Part shown: in pieces, positions 1 through 18,125 of the stretch
Numbering within the stretch: position 1 is the first letter of the stretch
Layout of the letters: every line of letters starts with the position of its first letter
Source of the DNA: Tubiluchus corallicola
Lineage: Eukaryota > Priapulida > Priapulimorpha > Priapulimorphida > Tubiluchidae
DNA length: 64,000 bases
Direction of reading: 5' to 3'
Assembly: GCA_030141605.1 (NCBI GenBank)
Contig: JAQGDQ010000003.1
Location: 1,259,501 to 1,323,500, forward strand
The notes under the pieces: generated by a model
What the model was told of the DNA's origin: nothing
What the model saw: only the letters and a program-made list of their open reading frames with translations
Databases searched by the model: none
Translations under genes and position numbers: made by a program

Positions 1-3000
1 AACATCGCCGTGCGGTAGCGCCTGTGTAATAAGGAGAAACGTGCTGAACTCGTTTGCAGGGCACAGAGACTAGGCCGCATAGGAATCACAAGTCGTGTTA
101 TCATCTCATGTGACATGTTCATCGTCGTCGTCATCTGCGTCATCATGATCACTGACATCGTCACAAACATCTATACTCACTGACAGTAAAATTCTACTAG
201 AAATTTCGTCACTGTCATCATCGTAGCCATAATCGCATCATTATAGTCATCATCGTTATCATCATCATTATCGCTCACGCCATAATGATCATTCTCTTTA
301 TATTATAGAGAAAATCGTTGTCATTGTCACAGTTTAAAAGTGAGCACATTGCGATAATCAATGTTTATTGCACGATCACGTCGTTACTTTAATCAACGTC
401 ATTTTGATTACGTTCATAAACACTCGCCATGATCACCAGCATGTTCAACAGCATCATCAGTTCAACACCATCAGCATCATCGACCTCATTTATAGCATCA
501 TTCAAAGAATCACCACAGTTGCTTTTATTACTAACCTAACACTGCCACGCCTCACAAGTTCATGCTCATCCTCATCAGTCTGGGTATGTTTTTTCAGCAC
601 ATGTAAAGAAGTATTACTAAGAAGAACTAGCCTAGACTTGTTTCATATTATATACATTGGCCTACATTGTCTACATAGAATATATCTATTTGGAAATCTG
701 TAAAGCAGAATTTTGCTCCTGTCTGTATTAGGGATTTCCAGTTTCATGTTTGTAAGTATGTCTGCGTCTTTTAATAATGATATATATTTATATGCGATGC
801 TATTAATTTTGTGAATCAAACGTGCGAGTTGTAAATTAATTAACATAGTGTGTGCGATGCACTGTATTTGTAGTTGTGACTTTTCGTCTCTGTGCACAGT
901 CTGACTCTGCAGTCTGACTGTATACCAAAGAGACAAACTTTAACTATGATTTTAATGGAAAGTAGCTTCACCTTAGGGACAGTAGTGTAACTTATGCCAG
1001 TATTAACAAGACACTTTTAGCTTGATTAATTAATCTGATAACAGCACTTACTAATATGAAGGTATTTGTAAGGTCGTACTGCATAGGAGGGCTCCTCTTT
1101 TGTAACATTAGGTGAATATGGATATCATTAATGCTCTCATGAAAGTTTTCATATAGACAGTTCTGCTAGTGCCAAATCTTATTGCGTGGGCTCATAATCA
1201 TTATTAAACCGGGATTTACAGATTTCTTGCAAGAATTCACACGTGGTACCTGTACCATATATCCGCACTATATATTAGACGCATACATATAAGTTAAGGT
1301 TTAGGGTGTACGTTAGCCTCACATGTCACAAACAATTGCGCTAGTCCGCTGTAGATTGTAACTTATTCAATTGTGTATATACGGGAAAAATAGTTCATAC
1401 ATTATTATTATGTAATATCTGAGGTTATTAACTCTGATACTAACGTTTCACGAAGCACATTAATTATGGGTATGTCTATATAAGTATAATGAAGATTCAT
1501 TCTCATCGGGCCAATTTTATTGTGCTATATTAAATTAATTTGATTAACGATAAATAAGTCACTAATTGTTTTACGTTGTTATGCATCGCGCGTGTTATTG
1601 TGTGTGTATCACGTATCATCGAATCATTCTTGTTGTTAACATTTTTGTACAATAAATAAATTTTTTAGAACAAATTTATTTTTGGAGGAACATGGTTTGT
1701 TTTTTGGAAAAGAAAGACACAGCTCATTTTATGGACAATAACGTTATTCATAAGTCTTTATCAGGACGAAAATAACTGCCTTATCATTTGAAACATTATA
1801 CTAAGTTTGTTCGCACGAGATGGCTCTGGGAGTCATTAATGATAGGCTGTCATGGAAGTCGAAGAAACTTTTATATTACGTATTATATAGCAGCACAATG
1901 TGTATTTGACAATATTGTTTATAATTTAATGGATAAAAGCGTTTTAGGTCTTGAACATAAGTACAAGATTTTTGCCTTCTGTGCCAAAAATTTGGAATAA
2001 TGGAGCAAGCAAATTAGTTTGACCGTAGTGGCGTGACGCAAACCGAACGTTTTGTTATAATCAAACTGTTTGCAGTGAAATGTGTGCCTCGCATACAGGT
2101 GTGAATACCACGGAGAGCAATCGCCTATCTTTCGTCAAAACAAGGTCACGATGCACACCTTAAGTTCAAGAAATGCCTCTAATCCAATCCGCCTCATACA
2201 ATAGGAAGTGAGCAAGGAATCACCTATTATTATCAGAATCTGGGTCAGGTCATAGAGCTTCTCACTTCAATGACCATACGCGCCGGGGGCGGGCGGAATC
2301 ACTGCGCGCTAGCACTGTTACCTGGGGTCATCGTCCTAACAGTAATTATTACCTTGCACCAGTTACGCCTATTATACTTTACCTGCATGTGTGTGTCGGC
2401 GTCCATTCATAAGTTTAATGCTATTTAAATCAACATCAGCACTTCACATTATTAAATTAATCAGTTGAAATAGGCAACGCCACGGCGCTAGAGTAATCAT
2501 AAAGATTAATCCACTTGTCTATAAGAATAAACAATGTTTTTATTGTGTTTGTATATCACTGTCTCTGTTTGTCGAAGTAATTAATGTCAATCTTTGCTTA
2601 GCAATGAAGTGGCTTTAATTTTCTAATTATTTTAATCGAATTCAAAGAAGGAAATTTGTTTTAGCAACTAAATAAGAACTAAATTCAACAGAATTATCTT
2701 GATTGCGCCATTTGACACAATAAAAAATCTTCATAGCAATATCTTACAGAAAATAGTTTCTTATTGACAAGAACGATTTCAGCAACGTTATTTTTCTATC
2801 CTCAGCGAATGATGAAATGGTGTATTAAAATTTCACGACAGACTTTTTACGAACTGGGTTACATGCCTGTTAGTGGAGTTAATTAATTTATTTACTCTAA
2901 ATTATTGTTTTATTTATAAACAAATGATTTTAACGGTGCAAACTGTCGAAGCATGTACTATTCTTTTGAAATAAGATGTTTTAGTCTGATTAAATGTTAA

Positions 3001-6000
3001 AAAATTCAAAGCCAAAGATATTCATTTTTCGGTAATTTCGTCATTATTGCATCGCCAACATAAAATTCAAAGGCATGCAAAACGATAGGAAATCGCTGTA
3101 ACAAAAAAATATTTCGAATTAGTCGAAAACTTTCTCGAGTTGGGAAACAATAATTAGTAGGAAACAAAACACAATATTTTTCCTGATTTCGATAGGACTA
3201 GACTCACCAATGTGAATCAAACATCAGAAATATTTTGGAACAAAGTTGACTGTTTAACTATCCTGGCCAGGTTTCGCTTTTAGAACAAAACCACTGTGAA
3301 TAAACAAAAAAGTGTTCATTTAAGAAGAAAAGAGCAGCGAAAGACACATCTGCTTATATTTATTTATTTGGATAATAAACACGTATTGCTTACACTTCTG
3401 ATTGTAGCTTGTGGGTGATGTCTTTCGCTATCATTATTCCACTGACAGTGACTCTATGTGTCCGTTTTGAGGAAACAGAAGACCGACCTAAGTGAAAAAG
3501 TTAACTTTCGATATAAGCTATGTAAATTTCCTGTTTTAGACTAGTTCGAAAGTCTTCTGTTGATGGCTCTCTCTCTCTCTTTACTCTTACAACAGTTTAT
3601 GTTGATCGTTTTTATATCACCTATGCTGTATTATTTTGTATTATTATTCTTGATTATAGGTTTAACTTTTTGTTTATCGTTTAGGAAATATATCTATTGT
3701 AGTAGTTTCTCAGTTTTCAATTTTTCACTCACTTCGTGTATAATTGTAATATTGTACTGGTTAAAAGAAATAAATAAAAATGAAATAATTAAGTAATAAT
3801 TTAGAGGACTATACGGGTAGATCATTAACCTGCTTTGAGAGCGTGCAAGTAGACGGCCACAGTGCATGAAATAAGGAAGTGCAAGCTGCGAAGGACGTTA
3901 GTACATAATAGGTAGGCCTAACTGGATTCTCATTTTTGCTATTATACAAAAAATATTCATTGTTCGACAGGTTAGATATAGGTTGTATTTATACATTTTT
4001 ATTAGCCTGCATACCAATAGTTTATAACATTGTTTTTATTAGCAATAATTTCGCATGTGTTTTGTTAAGCATAGGATTGTAATAATGAGCCAAATTTAGC
4101 ATAAACCAACGACCAAAGTGACTTATACAAACTTCTCGGTCTTAAGCGGAATTTACTAATTGAATAACGGTAGTGAGATTGAAACATGACATTGGCACGA
4201 TAAGCAGCGTCGGGACGCGGTATGCGGAAGGCTATTGTCCGGGCAGTCCAGGGCAGCCAAGCGAATTGTGTGTAATAGACACGACTTTGCTTTCCTGATT
4301 TAGAGAGAAGAGATTATACCTGTCTTCAAGATTACACGGTAACCCAGACATCGACATGAACTACATTTCACCATATGTTTGCGAAGACAAGTTTAGATAA
4401 TTATCTTCCTTTGGATAATCAAGAGGCTGTCACATTAACAATCAGTAATCCGACTAAATGTAACAGTATGTTAATGATGAACTTAGAATTTTTCTGGCTG
4501 TGAGTAAATGCGCAGAGCACTAATATCTCTATTAATATTAATATTAATATTAATACGAAGTAGAGCCCAATTAATATCTCTTATGCCTTCTATATTTTCG
4601 TGAAACTTAAGCAGCTTTTCATTACAACTATTGGGAAGCTGCTTTGTGTCTAATTTTGTTTATTTATTTATTTTTGTTAAAAGACTATTTATAACCTGAT
4701 ATATTTATATTAAGGTCATGTCTGTGTCTTACGTATCGACATTTACTATAAGCTGTGACAGTTGGTGCTGCTTCGAAAAAACAAGAAGGCCAAATTAACA
4801 TCCTTAATGATATTTCATATATTTCATCAAGATTATCATCATTCATTAACAGCAGCATCATCAGCATTGTCGTCATCATCATCATTATCATCGTCGTCGT
4901 CATCATCATCATCACCACCGTTACCATTATTGTCATTAAAGTTAAAACTCTATGAATAACTAGCAATATCATCACAAAAAGCAAAAAAGATTTTGATTTT
5001 AACTGGATTAATGCCTGATGGCTTGCGCCTTTGTGATCAGTTAATATAAACACCTAAACATCTGCTGTTGCTTCACACCTTTAAAAATTGTGCAGAATCA
5101 AGAATATTGATATTATAACGTTTAATATCAAGAGTATTAATCTCTCGCACTCAAAATGATTACTCAATGGGATTTCTTATGTCGTTTGTCATGTTAGTCA
5201 ATGACGATTTTTATAAAAGCGCAATTATTTTAAGACAGAGGTCAAATATTGATTATAATTTATTTAGTGTATATAATTAAGTATAATAATTATAATTATT
5301 TTTTATTTCTTGGCTTTATCAACAAAGCTAGACTTAGTCTAGTCTAGACTTAGTCTAAATAACTCAGTCTTTATAGTACCACGTTCATTGTTCATGTTAA
5401 CATTTTGTTTCTAACTAATGATTTTAGATAAATAAAAACTATTTTAGAATTCGGAAACTTGGACAGACATTGAAACTTTAGATGATTCGGAGGGCATTGA
5501 AGGAAGATCATTGTTCTCACTAAGAGCCCAAAAGTACAAATTGAAAGGATTAATGCCAGAATTGGAAATGTAGCCAATTAATGGCGTATTTTCTACAAAA
5601 AAAATGAGTTTTACAACTCTTATATTATCAGGAAGTGGAAAATTAGGTAGCAAAGTATAGGAACAAATAAATGAAATACTACCATACTGTAGGAGCTGGG
5701 ATAATGAACTGTGAAGAATAAAAATCTGATTGGAAAAAAACAAGTGAAAAACAAAATAAAATCGTAATACAAGATAAATGCACCAAAACGAAATTAAGAT
5801 ATCTGGAAGGTGATAAACGCAGGCTATATAAAAATTCAGTTAGATAAAGAAGTTAAAGAAACTATGAATTTAACAAAAAGGTGGTCCAAGTAAAGGCAAA
5901 CAAAAGGAAATTTTGTAAGGAATTTAATACGATCATAAGCAGTTGGAACTGCAAAATACGGAATAATTTTGTTTACTTGTAGTAAATATTATTATAGTAT

Positions 6001-6225
6001 GAGAGCAAGTACAGAAGTTTCAATGCACAAAATAAAAGCAATTTTAGCGAGAAGCTGTTAAAGGCAAAGTGATTTTCGAGCGGTTGTTTATGTAATAAGA
6101 AAATTCTTATAAATGATGTAGTTAAGGCAAACTTGTTGAATGAATGAAGATACTGTACTGAAGAGCTCTTGCAATCAATTTTATATTGTTTAGCCATACA
6201 AGTCGAGAGGGCATGAGAAAGAACA

Positions 6226-6385
6226 AATCATCATCGTCGTCGTCGTCGTCGTCGTCATTTCGTCATCATCATCATCATCATCATTATCATCATCATCACG
6301 TCATCATCGTTATCATCATCATTATCATCATCATCATCATCACGTCGTCATCATCACCATCATCATCATCATCATCATCTTTTTT
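6226..6385. repeat. Compound (CGT)n/(CAT)n microsatellite
   Basis: A run of CGT triplets passes into a longer run of CAT triplets with TTATCAT interruptions. Similar but shorter CAT/CGT tracts lie at about 118-290 and 4848-4920. The Ser- and His-rich open frames across it are a by-product of the triplet repeat. Confidence 0.9.
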
Positions 6386-9341
6386 CGTCATCTTCTCGGT
6401 CAATTTTTTTTTTGAGTTTTCTTCATCGTCGCCATCATTACTACCCCACTTTCAGTAACTAGACAGCAGAGAACAACCCACAACACAAAAGAGATCTCCT
6501 AGCAGCGATCGAAGTGAAGGTTACGACTAAACTACACAATCACCTTTAAACGTTGGACCCTGATAAAAGCCGCCAACATAGCCTTTAGGTCCATTTGTCT
6601 ATTTTTCTTTTTTCACTGAATTATGGAACTTCGCCTGAGGCACTAGCAAGTCGCCACGCAAATGTAGAAGACATTTAAGCAAAATAAAAAAAAATGGATA
6701 ATGGTTCGACAGCAGGAAGCCTTTGGCTTCCGAGCCGCCTCCCATAACAATAAATACATAAATAAATTTATACCATCCTTCGCAAACAGACGTCATCAGC
6801 TTGACCCCAAATGCCTTCCTAAGTTTCTGTATAACTGAGGCTAATGTGAAATTTTAAATTAATAAATAAATTCACCAGAAGTTTCAATTGAAGAGTATTA
6901 ATTTCTAAAAAAAATCTGCAAAACATAAAAAGAGAGGAGGACGTCATAAACGATCCGTCATGACCTGCATGTGCCATTTCTGAATAGATTGTGTAGCCTT
7001 TCTATGACAATAAATAGCAACCTATTTAATACAAACTAAGTACAGAGCTATGCAAAATCCAGACAGGTCCAGTACAAGCAACAACAACATTTTTGTCACT
7101 TAAAATAATAAAAGTCCTGGAATACATGAATTCAATGCCGCGCTACCAAAACGTGGAACAAAAGCTTGCCATTAAACTTGATAAACGGAAATCTGAGCAT
7201 TTTTATATGATATCCAGAAAAGCGTTTTAATTCTTTTGCAAACCTGGAAAAATTAATGGATGTATTGAAAAACTACAACCCCTTATATCAGGCAAATGTC
7301 GCTTATATCGGCCTCTTATATGGTTATAGTTAATCGGGCAAAATCAAAACAATCACAAGTTTGTTTAATGAACAGAATTTTTGACAAATTACGCTGCTAT
7401 CAATTCAAGTCGATGTTTGCTTAAAAAATACCCGTGAACTAAGCTCACGCCTGTAAATCATTAGCAGAAAAAGGTGATTACGCTATTCACATGCGTGTAA
7501 ATCTTCTTACAAATAATTGAAACTGGTGAGCTGCACTTTGTTAGTTGCAAAACTCAACTCTGATATGAATTATAGATGAACTTATCATTCTCTTTCAGCA
7601 TTGATGTACTACAAATATTAACTCGTGTTCGATCGTTTAACTCGTTTCACCCTTTGTTTTGCTGCGGCTATGACACATGTGACTTTATATTATAAAAACA
7701 ATTAAAAAATTGCTTATAAAAACTTAAATGCAGTCTATTTCAAGCCACACGTGTTAGCTAGACCTAACCGTGCTATATTTGAAAGATCTTCAATTCTAAC
7801 TTCGGGGACACTTTCTTTTCTAAGTAATGCAGAAGAAACTAAGCAAGTCAGATAAACAATTGTTGGGTACTTAGAAAATGTAATTAAACTTCAACAACAT
7901 GACGACCGAACAATATTACATTCAGCATGGAGATGGATTCTTGAAAAAATGTGAAGCACCGAAACTGACAGAATATGTGTAAGAAAATTCCGGTCCAGGC
8001 TACTTACCCAAACTTCAGAAAAGAGTTTTAAAACAATAAACTGTCTCTTGAAATCAAACTTGACTTTCGATCTTGACTTCATTAGTAGAGCCTATGTTTT
8101 TGTACAATGGTGATCGATAAGCAGCAAATTTAAATAGCAAAAATATACTTTTCACTGATGCCTGTACAGAAAGCTATTAGTACTAACAAAAGGCCTGACA
8201 AAATAATGTATGATAATTTGTATATTGTTGCGAAGAAGTTATTTAAATACAAATATCAGTCTGCGTTAGATAGGCCATGCAGTGAGGGTGTGTGTAGAAA
8301 ATCCACTGCCCAGGAAAAACGCCCAGGAAACTCTAAGCGTGGGAGATGGCGCATTACTGGCGGTAACAGCAGACAGGAAATTGTTTTCAGAATGACCGTG
8401 CACAGTTACGGACGATATGTTTAATGTGCAGTGCTTAAAATGGTCTTCGGACGATTGCGCTGCCCTTAAAAATACATAATATTCTAAAACCCTAAAAAGT
8501 ACGCTGTTGATTAGTTTCAAATGTGTGCTAGTGGGAACTTTCTCATTTTTTCCGCCATATTAAAATTTAAGTATTTTTCTGAAACATTACTGTATTGCCT
8601 AAGTTTAGGAAGTATAACATTGCACCTTGTAAGTGTTACTGCTTTTCAGTATGTGTATGAGTTGCAATTTTATTTTTGAAATTCCAAGAGTTTTCCTCCA
8701 TGACGTGACTTTATTTTTGGTTTCTGGGAAACTTCAGTATAAGTGAACAGACTAATTAAAAAATTAATTAGCATTTCACGCATTTAATATAGTAATAATT
8801 GTAATTAAATACATACATCACGTGTTTGTAACTAGAAATAAGGCAAGTAGAAATGAAATAAAATACATTAATGGAGGGCCAAAACAATGTTCAAAAAGCG
8901 CAATAAATCAGTTCAGTGGTTCAGTGGATAGTGGAACACTTTGACCACCAGGTTGTACTGCGTCTTTTGTGTGATCAAAATAGAGTCCCAAGCGATCCAG
9001 GCAGAAACTACTCGAGTGCAACTAGTGCCTAGGAAACCGGCAAATTTTAACGTAGTTGGTTTTCACATACAAATTTTGTGACTATGGTAGAGAAAGCATC
9101 CCTAGTTAAAAGAGGTTATGATTTAGTTCTGCTATCATGCGAGTCATTATAATGCTGGTGGGTCATCACCTGAATGTCAAGTTGAGTTTGGATCAAGAAG
9201 TCTATTGGGACAAAACAGATACCTAATAAAAAGCTAAATCCGGAGTGAACTGGAAACACGTTATTCAGTTTTATGGACATATGAATAATTTTGTGAGTGA
9301 AAGCCAAGAAAAATAGAACTTTGTCGGTATCTCATAGAACT

Positions 9342-9473
9342 ACGGCGCGTTCAACCTAGCGAGTTTTCTGTTTACTCTCTGAACTGTGAACTGCATTGCG
9401 AGTTACTGTCGGCATAATATTCCAAACAAACTGAACAGGCTTGCGAGTTACTTGACGAGTCTGAACGCGCCAG
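9342..9473. mobile_element. Small inverted-repeat element (MITE-like), copy 1
   Basis: About 132 bp whose ends are inverted copies of each other: the left end reads ACGGCGCGTTCA and the reverse complement of the right end reads CTGGCGCGTTCA. The inside carries GCGAGTT(A/C)CT...CGGCATA, which recurs in the element at 28,575. No coding capacity. No convincing target-site duplication is visible, so the superfamily is undetermined. Confidence 0.6.
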
Positions 9474-10109
9474 TAGAAAATACTCAATAACTTGGTCTAA
9501 GATCTACACGTCAAGCTAACATAATGAGAGTAATTTACAATTTATAACTTCGGGCAAATATTCTTATTACTGAAGTATTTACGTGTACGTTAAAATTGCT
9601 AAAATATACTTCAAAGTAAATCGCATTTCCGCAAACTAATCATTTGATTCCAGTACGGTGACAGTGAAACTTTTCCGTATACAGTTATTAGTAATTTAAG
9701 CAAATGAGCAGCCATGCGAAGTTGCGAGAGCCAAGCTCACTTTTACCTGCCTACCATGCGCTGCTAGGTTTATTATGCATAAATTAAAATTTTACTTTCT
9801 AATAACTTCCGATCCGTACGCAGAAAGTTCCTTTCTCTGTTCGCTCTGTGATTTCTCCGAGGTTACAGCGTCACAATTCAAACTGACCGATCAATTCATT
9901 TATATTACCATCAAGAATGCATGATTTTTCAACATTCTTCAAATCTGCAGTTAACGTATCATCTGCTAATGCAATAAACATCAAGCGACCGAACGAACCA
10001 GCGGACAAGCAAGCAAAACGAATGTGTGAGCAAGCGTTTAAATGAACAAACAAAAAACAAGTGAACAACAGAACAAACAAAGTAACAGAGAGGCAGGCAG
10101 GTAGATGAA

Positions 10110-10250
10110 CAGATAAACTGACTCACTGACTTACTGACTGACTGATGAATGACAGACTAACTGATCGACCTACCTACCATCTAACCGACCGACCGACCGG
10201 CTGACTAACTGACTGACCGATTGACTGACTGTCTGACAGACTGACGTAAT
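10110..10250. repeat. Degenerate CTGA tetranucleotide repeat
   Basis: Repeated CTGA/CTAA/CCGA tetranucleotides (ACTGACTGACTG, ACCGACCGACCG) over about 140 bp. Simple repeat without coding content. Confidence 0.85.
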
Positions 10251-12036
10251 TTAAGCAAAGGAACAGCCATCCAAACAGACAGTTGGACAGGTATACAAAA
10301 AAAAACAATTACTATAATTAGAACATTTGGCGGTACATGCATTCGACGAGTATGGAGTCAAAACTCCTGTTCTTAAGAACAAATTTTTTTACTGAAAATA
10401 TCCACTTTAAAAACTAAAACATTTTGATCACATTACCAGGAAAATAACTGGGCCCCAAGTCGGCACAGGTAAAAATAAGAGTCTAGAAACAGCGGTAGCT
10501 GATCAGTAATAACAATGTCGCAGCTGTTACTAAATGCTCATTTCACATAACGAACCAAAACGAACTGGTGCTGCTTCCGATCAGTAAAAGTTTGGAAAAT
10601 TAAAAACCCTATTACTGAAAAGGAAAACAATATGTAAAACAAAGAAATAATTTTTAATTACAAAATAAATACAAGTAAGAAAAAAACCCATAAAGAAGAA
10701 TAAGAAGACACGTCGTCTCAGCCCTCTAGTGTGGACTTCCTTCGGAAGGACAAGAAAAGTTGTTTACTATGGACTCTGCACTACTTTGTGATCGTTTTCT
10801 TTCGCGTGTGGTGTTTCTTCTACTTTTTAGTACATATGTTTATTTTAAAAAATGCAATAAATTTGTATTTGGTGATCGTTTGTGCGTTTTTCTTTTTCAC
10901 TTGCTTGCTACTTATAATTTGTTTGTGTTCGACAGTTGTCCACACCAAGAAAGGGTTATGGCCTTCATAACGACTACTGTACTGCTGTACAAATCCGTAC
11001 CTAGCAGCGCGGGTCCGGCATTACATTTTCCGCCATGACAAAACTACTAATAAGCAAAAGCAACAGTAAAATCATGTCGCTGGGACCATACAGTGACATT
11101 TTGACTGCAATAAAAGTGTTGAAATATCGAGGATTGACAGCTACGCGCTTGTCGCACCACTGACCTGTGACGATTCGAATTCTCTTCCGTTATGGCGATA
11201 TTATCAACGCAATAAAAAAATAGCGCAGTATAAAAGCATTAAGTAGAAAGTCAGTTGGGGACTTCTGGTTTGACCACTGCACACGTGCAGAACCAATATT
11301 TGCTGTGGAATAAAACAATTGGTAAGTTTGGTGAACGGAACATCTTAGTGATTCCACTAACTGCAAGTGATATAAAACAGTGTGCGCTTACAAATTTGAT
11401 GACAACAACAACACAACACAGTGGTATTCTTAATGCTAGTCAATAGAAGTGGTTTTCGTAGAAGTGGAGGAGTTCTCGTTAGTTCTTCATCAGCACTTTG
11501 CCATTGACAGAAGACTCGGCAGTAACTTTTTGGAAGACAGAATTATTTTTGGAATATTATTTGTTTCGTAGAAAAGTCATACTTTCTTAGAATTAACCAA
11601 GTTTTTGTTTTGTTGGTGACTAATTCCTACTAACTTTCAGAATTATGAGGACAGAAAGTTAAGAAATGTAAAGTATATATAGAAAGGGCTGAGTTGGAAC
11701 TTGATAGAAATTGTTATAACAATTTATTTAATTAGAAAAAAACGACAAAAACAGCAAAAGATTAGTAGGAACAAAAACTTTGCTTTCGGCATCATTGTCA
11801 CTTTCTACTAAAACTGTGTACAACTTTTTTCAATGTTATAACCTACATCATTTTAGAATTAAAAATAAAACTAGGTAGGTTGAAACTGTGGTCAACTAAA
11901 TTTGCACTTGTATTAACTTATACAAACTTACTTGAGCAGCATGCACTAACTTGAATAGTTCTCTTATGCTGACTTTTGGTACATATACGTTTTACTTTAT
12001 TAACGTTAAATTAATGTCCACTTCATCTATTTAGAG

Positions 12037-12044
12037 TATAAATA
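12037..12044 (+). promoter_or_regulatory. Putative TATA box of ZP gene 1
   Basis: TATAAATA followed by G, a near-consensus TATA element, lies 178 bp before the ATG of ZP gene 1. That would place a start site near 12,068 and give a 5' leader of roughly 150 nt. Inferred from motif and spacing only. Confidence 0.5.
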
Positions 12045-12214
12045 GCACTTCAAATTTATCAAGCGTAAATTTTCAATTTTTAGTTTTTCAAATTCTACTA
12101 CTACCAGTTAAATTATACAAAAGGTGGGGGTGAAACAGTCACATTTACAACTTACAGTGATGTCACTTTGTGATTTTTTAGGCCCGACTGTGAGAGACAA
12201 GAGTAGAGGAAGGA

Positions 12215-16538
<4,324 letters not shown>

Positions 16539-17694
16539 ATATTTTTAAATTAATTATCCAGTGTATATAATATACATTAATTTTTTCAGCTTATTAGCAT
16601 ATCATGTAGCGATACAACAGTTTTAAAACGTAGGGTCACTAATTTCAAGGTCACCGCTGACAATTTCGCGCATTGAATTCTGTGTACAGATTGGCAGTGT
16701 TGTGACACGGTACATATGCAGGACTGACAGCTTGCATTGTAGGTAACCAGTTGGTGTTAGACTTCAGTAATATCGCATGATTCATTGTCACCCTCACTTT
16801 CCTCACTATCACATTCACTGTTCTCTCTCTCACCATTCTCACTATTATCATCAAACTCATCCTCTTAACTCGTCCACATGCTCATCCGCAAGTTCATTTA
16901 CATTCTCATGTGCATTTTCATCCATATCTACGTCATCTTCATTTTCACCACTAAGAGCATCTTCCTGATCTTTACTGCGATTTTATTTATTTTTACACTT
17001 TCATTTTTCGTTCATTCACATGTATTCACTTTTGTGTTTCTGTGATTCATCGACGGTGCATTGTTCATTGGCCTAACTCGTATCATTTCATATTCATGTG
17101 TCTGCATTGTTGTCGAATATCATGATATAATTGTATATAACAGTAGTATAGCTGCTAAAGACAGTATTAACAAACTTTTATTAAACATGGAGTTGTTTGT
17201 ATTAGCGTAATTCGCTTTAGCCAGACAAACAGACATTCTTTAGCTATTCTTTAATAGCCGTAACAAGGTAACCAATAAACGTCGTCGACAATAAATTAAT
17301 CGGTAACGTTTAAATTCCTAACGTCTTAGAGTGCCAAACTGTAACAAACGATAACTGACACCCTGAGTCATTAACTCTACATAAACTCAACAATTTTATA
17401 AAATTAATTCGTTTAACTTATGTAACTTTAACACTACATGGACTAAATCTCCATTTAAATTAAGTACAGTAAGTCCTAATTGTGCAGGCAAATAATATGC
17501 TTCTATTGCGCAGTGTAAAACCTTTTCGGATTAAATAAACCTTAAAAATATTATTAACAACAAATTATAGTTTAGGGTAAAGCGGGTAGTTATGGCGAGC
17601 TTAACCAGTAACATACTTAGGTGAATTATTAGTCGCAAAGTTCGAACTATTCGTTACGCGATGGTTACGGCCCTTCACCTGAAATTAAATAAAC

Positions 17695-18125
<431 letters not shown>

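Larger units (their letters stand above)
1..12036. other. Gene-free left flank
   Basis: I see no recognisable coding exon, RNA gene or conserved domain here on either strand. Open frames are short, lack family motifs and mostly fall in simple repeat. Contents I can name are CAT/CGT-rich repeats (about 118-290, 4848-4920, 6226-6385), a CTGA-type tetranucleotide repeat (about 10,110-10,250) and a short inverted-repeat element (9342-9473). A GC-rich patch near 2,280-2,330 has no gene attached that I can see. Unrecognised UTR or tiny exons of gene 1 could lie near the right edge. Confidence 0.6.

Noticed and set aside
5444-5743. Minus-strand frame of 99 codons and an overlapping + strand stretch that briefly looked transposase-like
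   Set aside because: No family motif could be named on either strand and the + strand frame is soon broken by stops.
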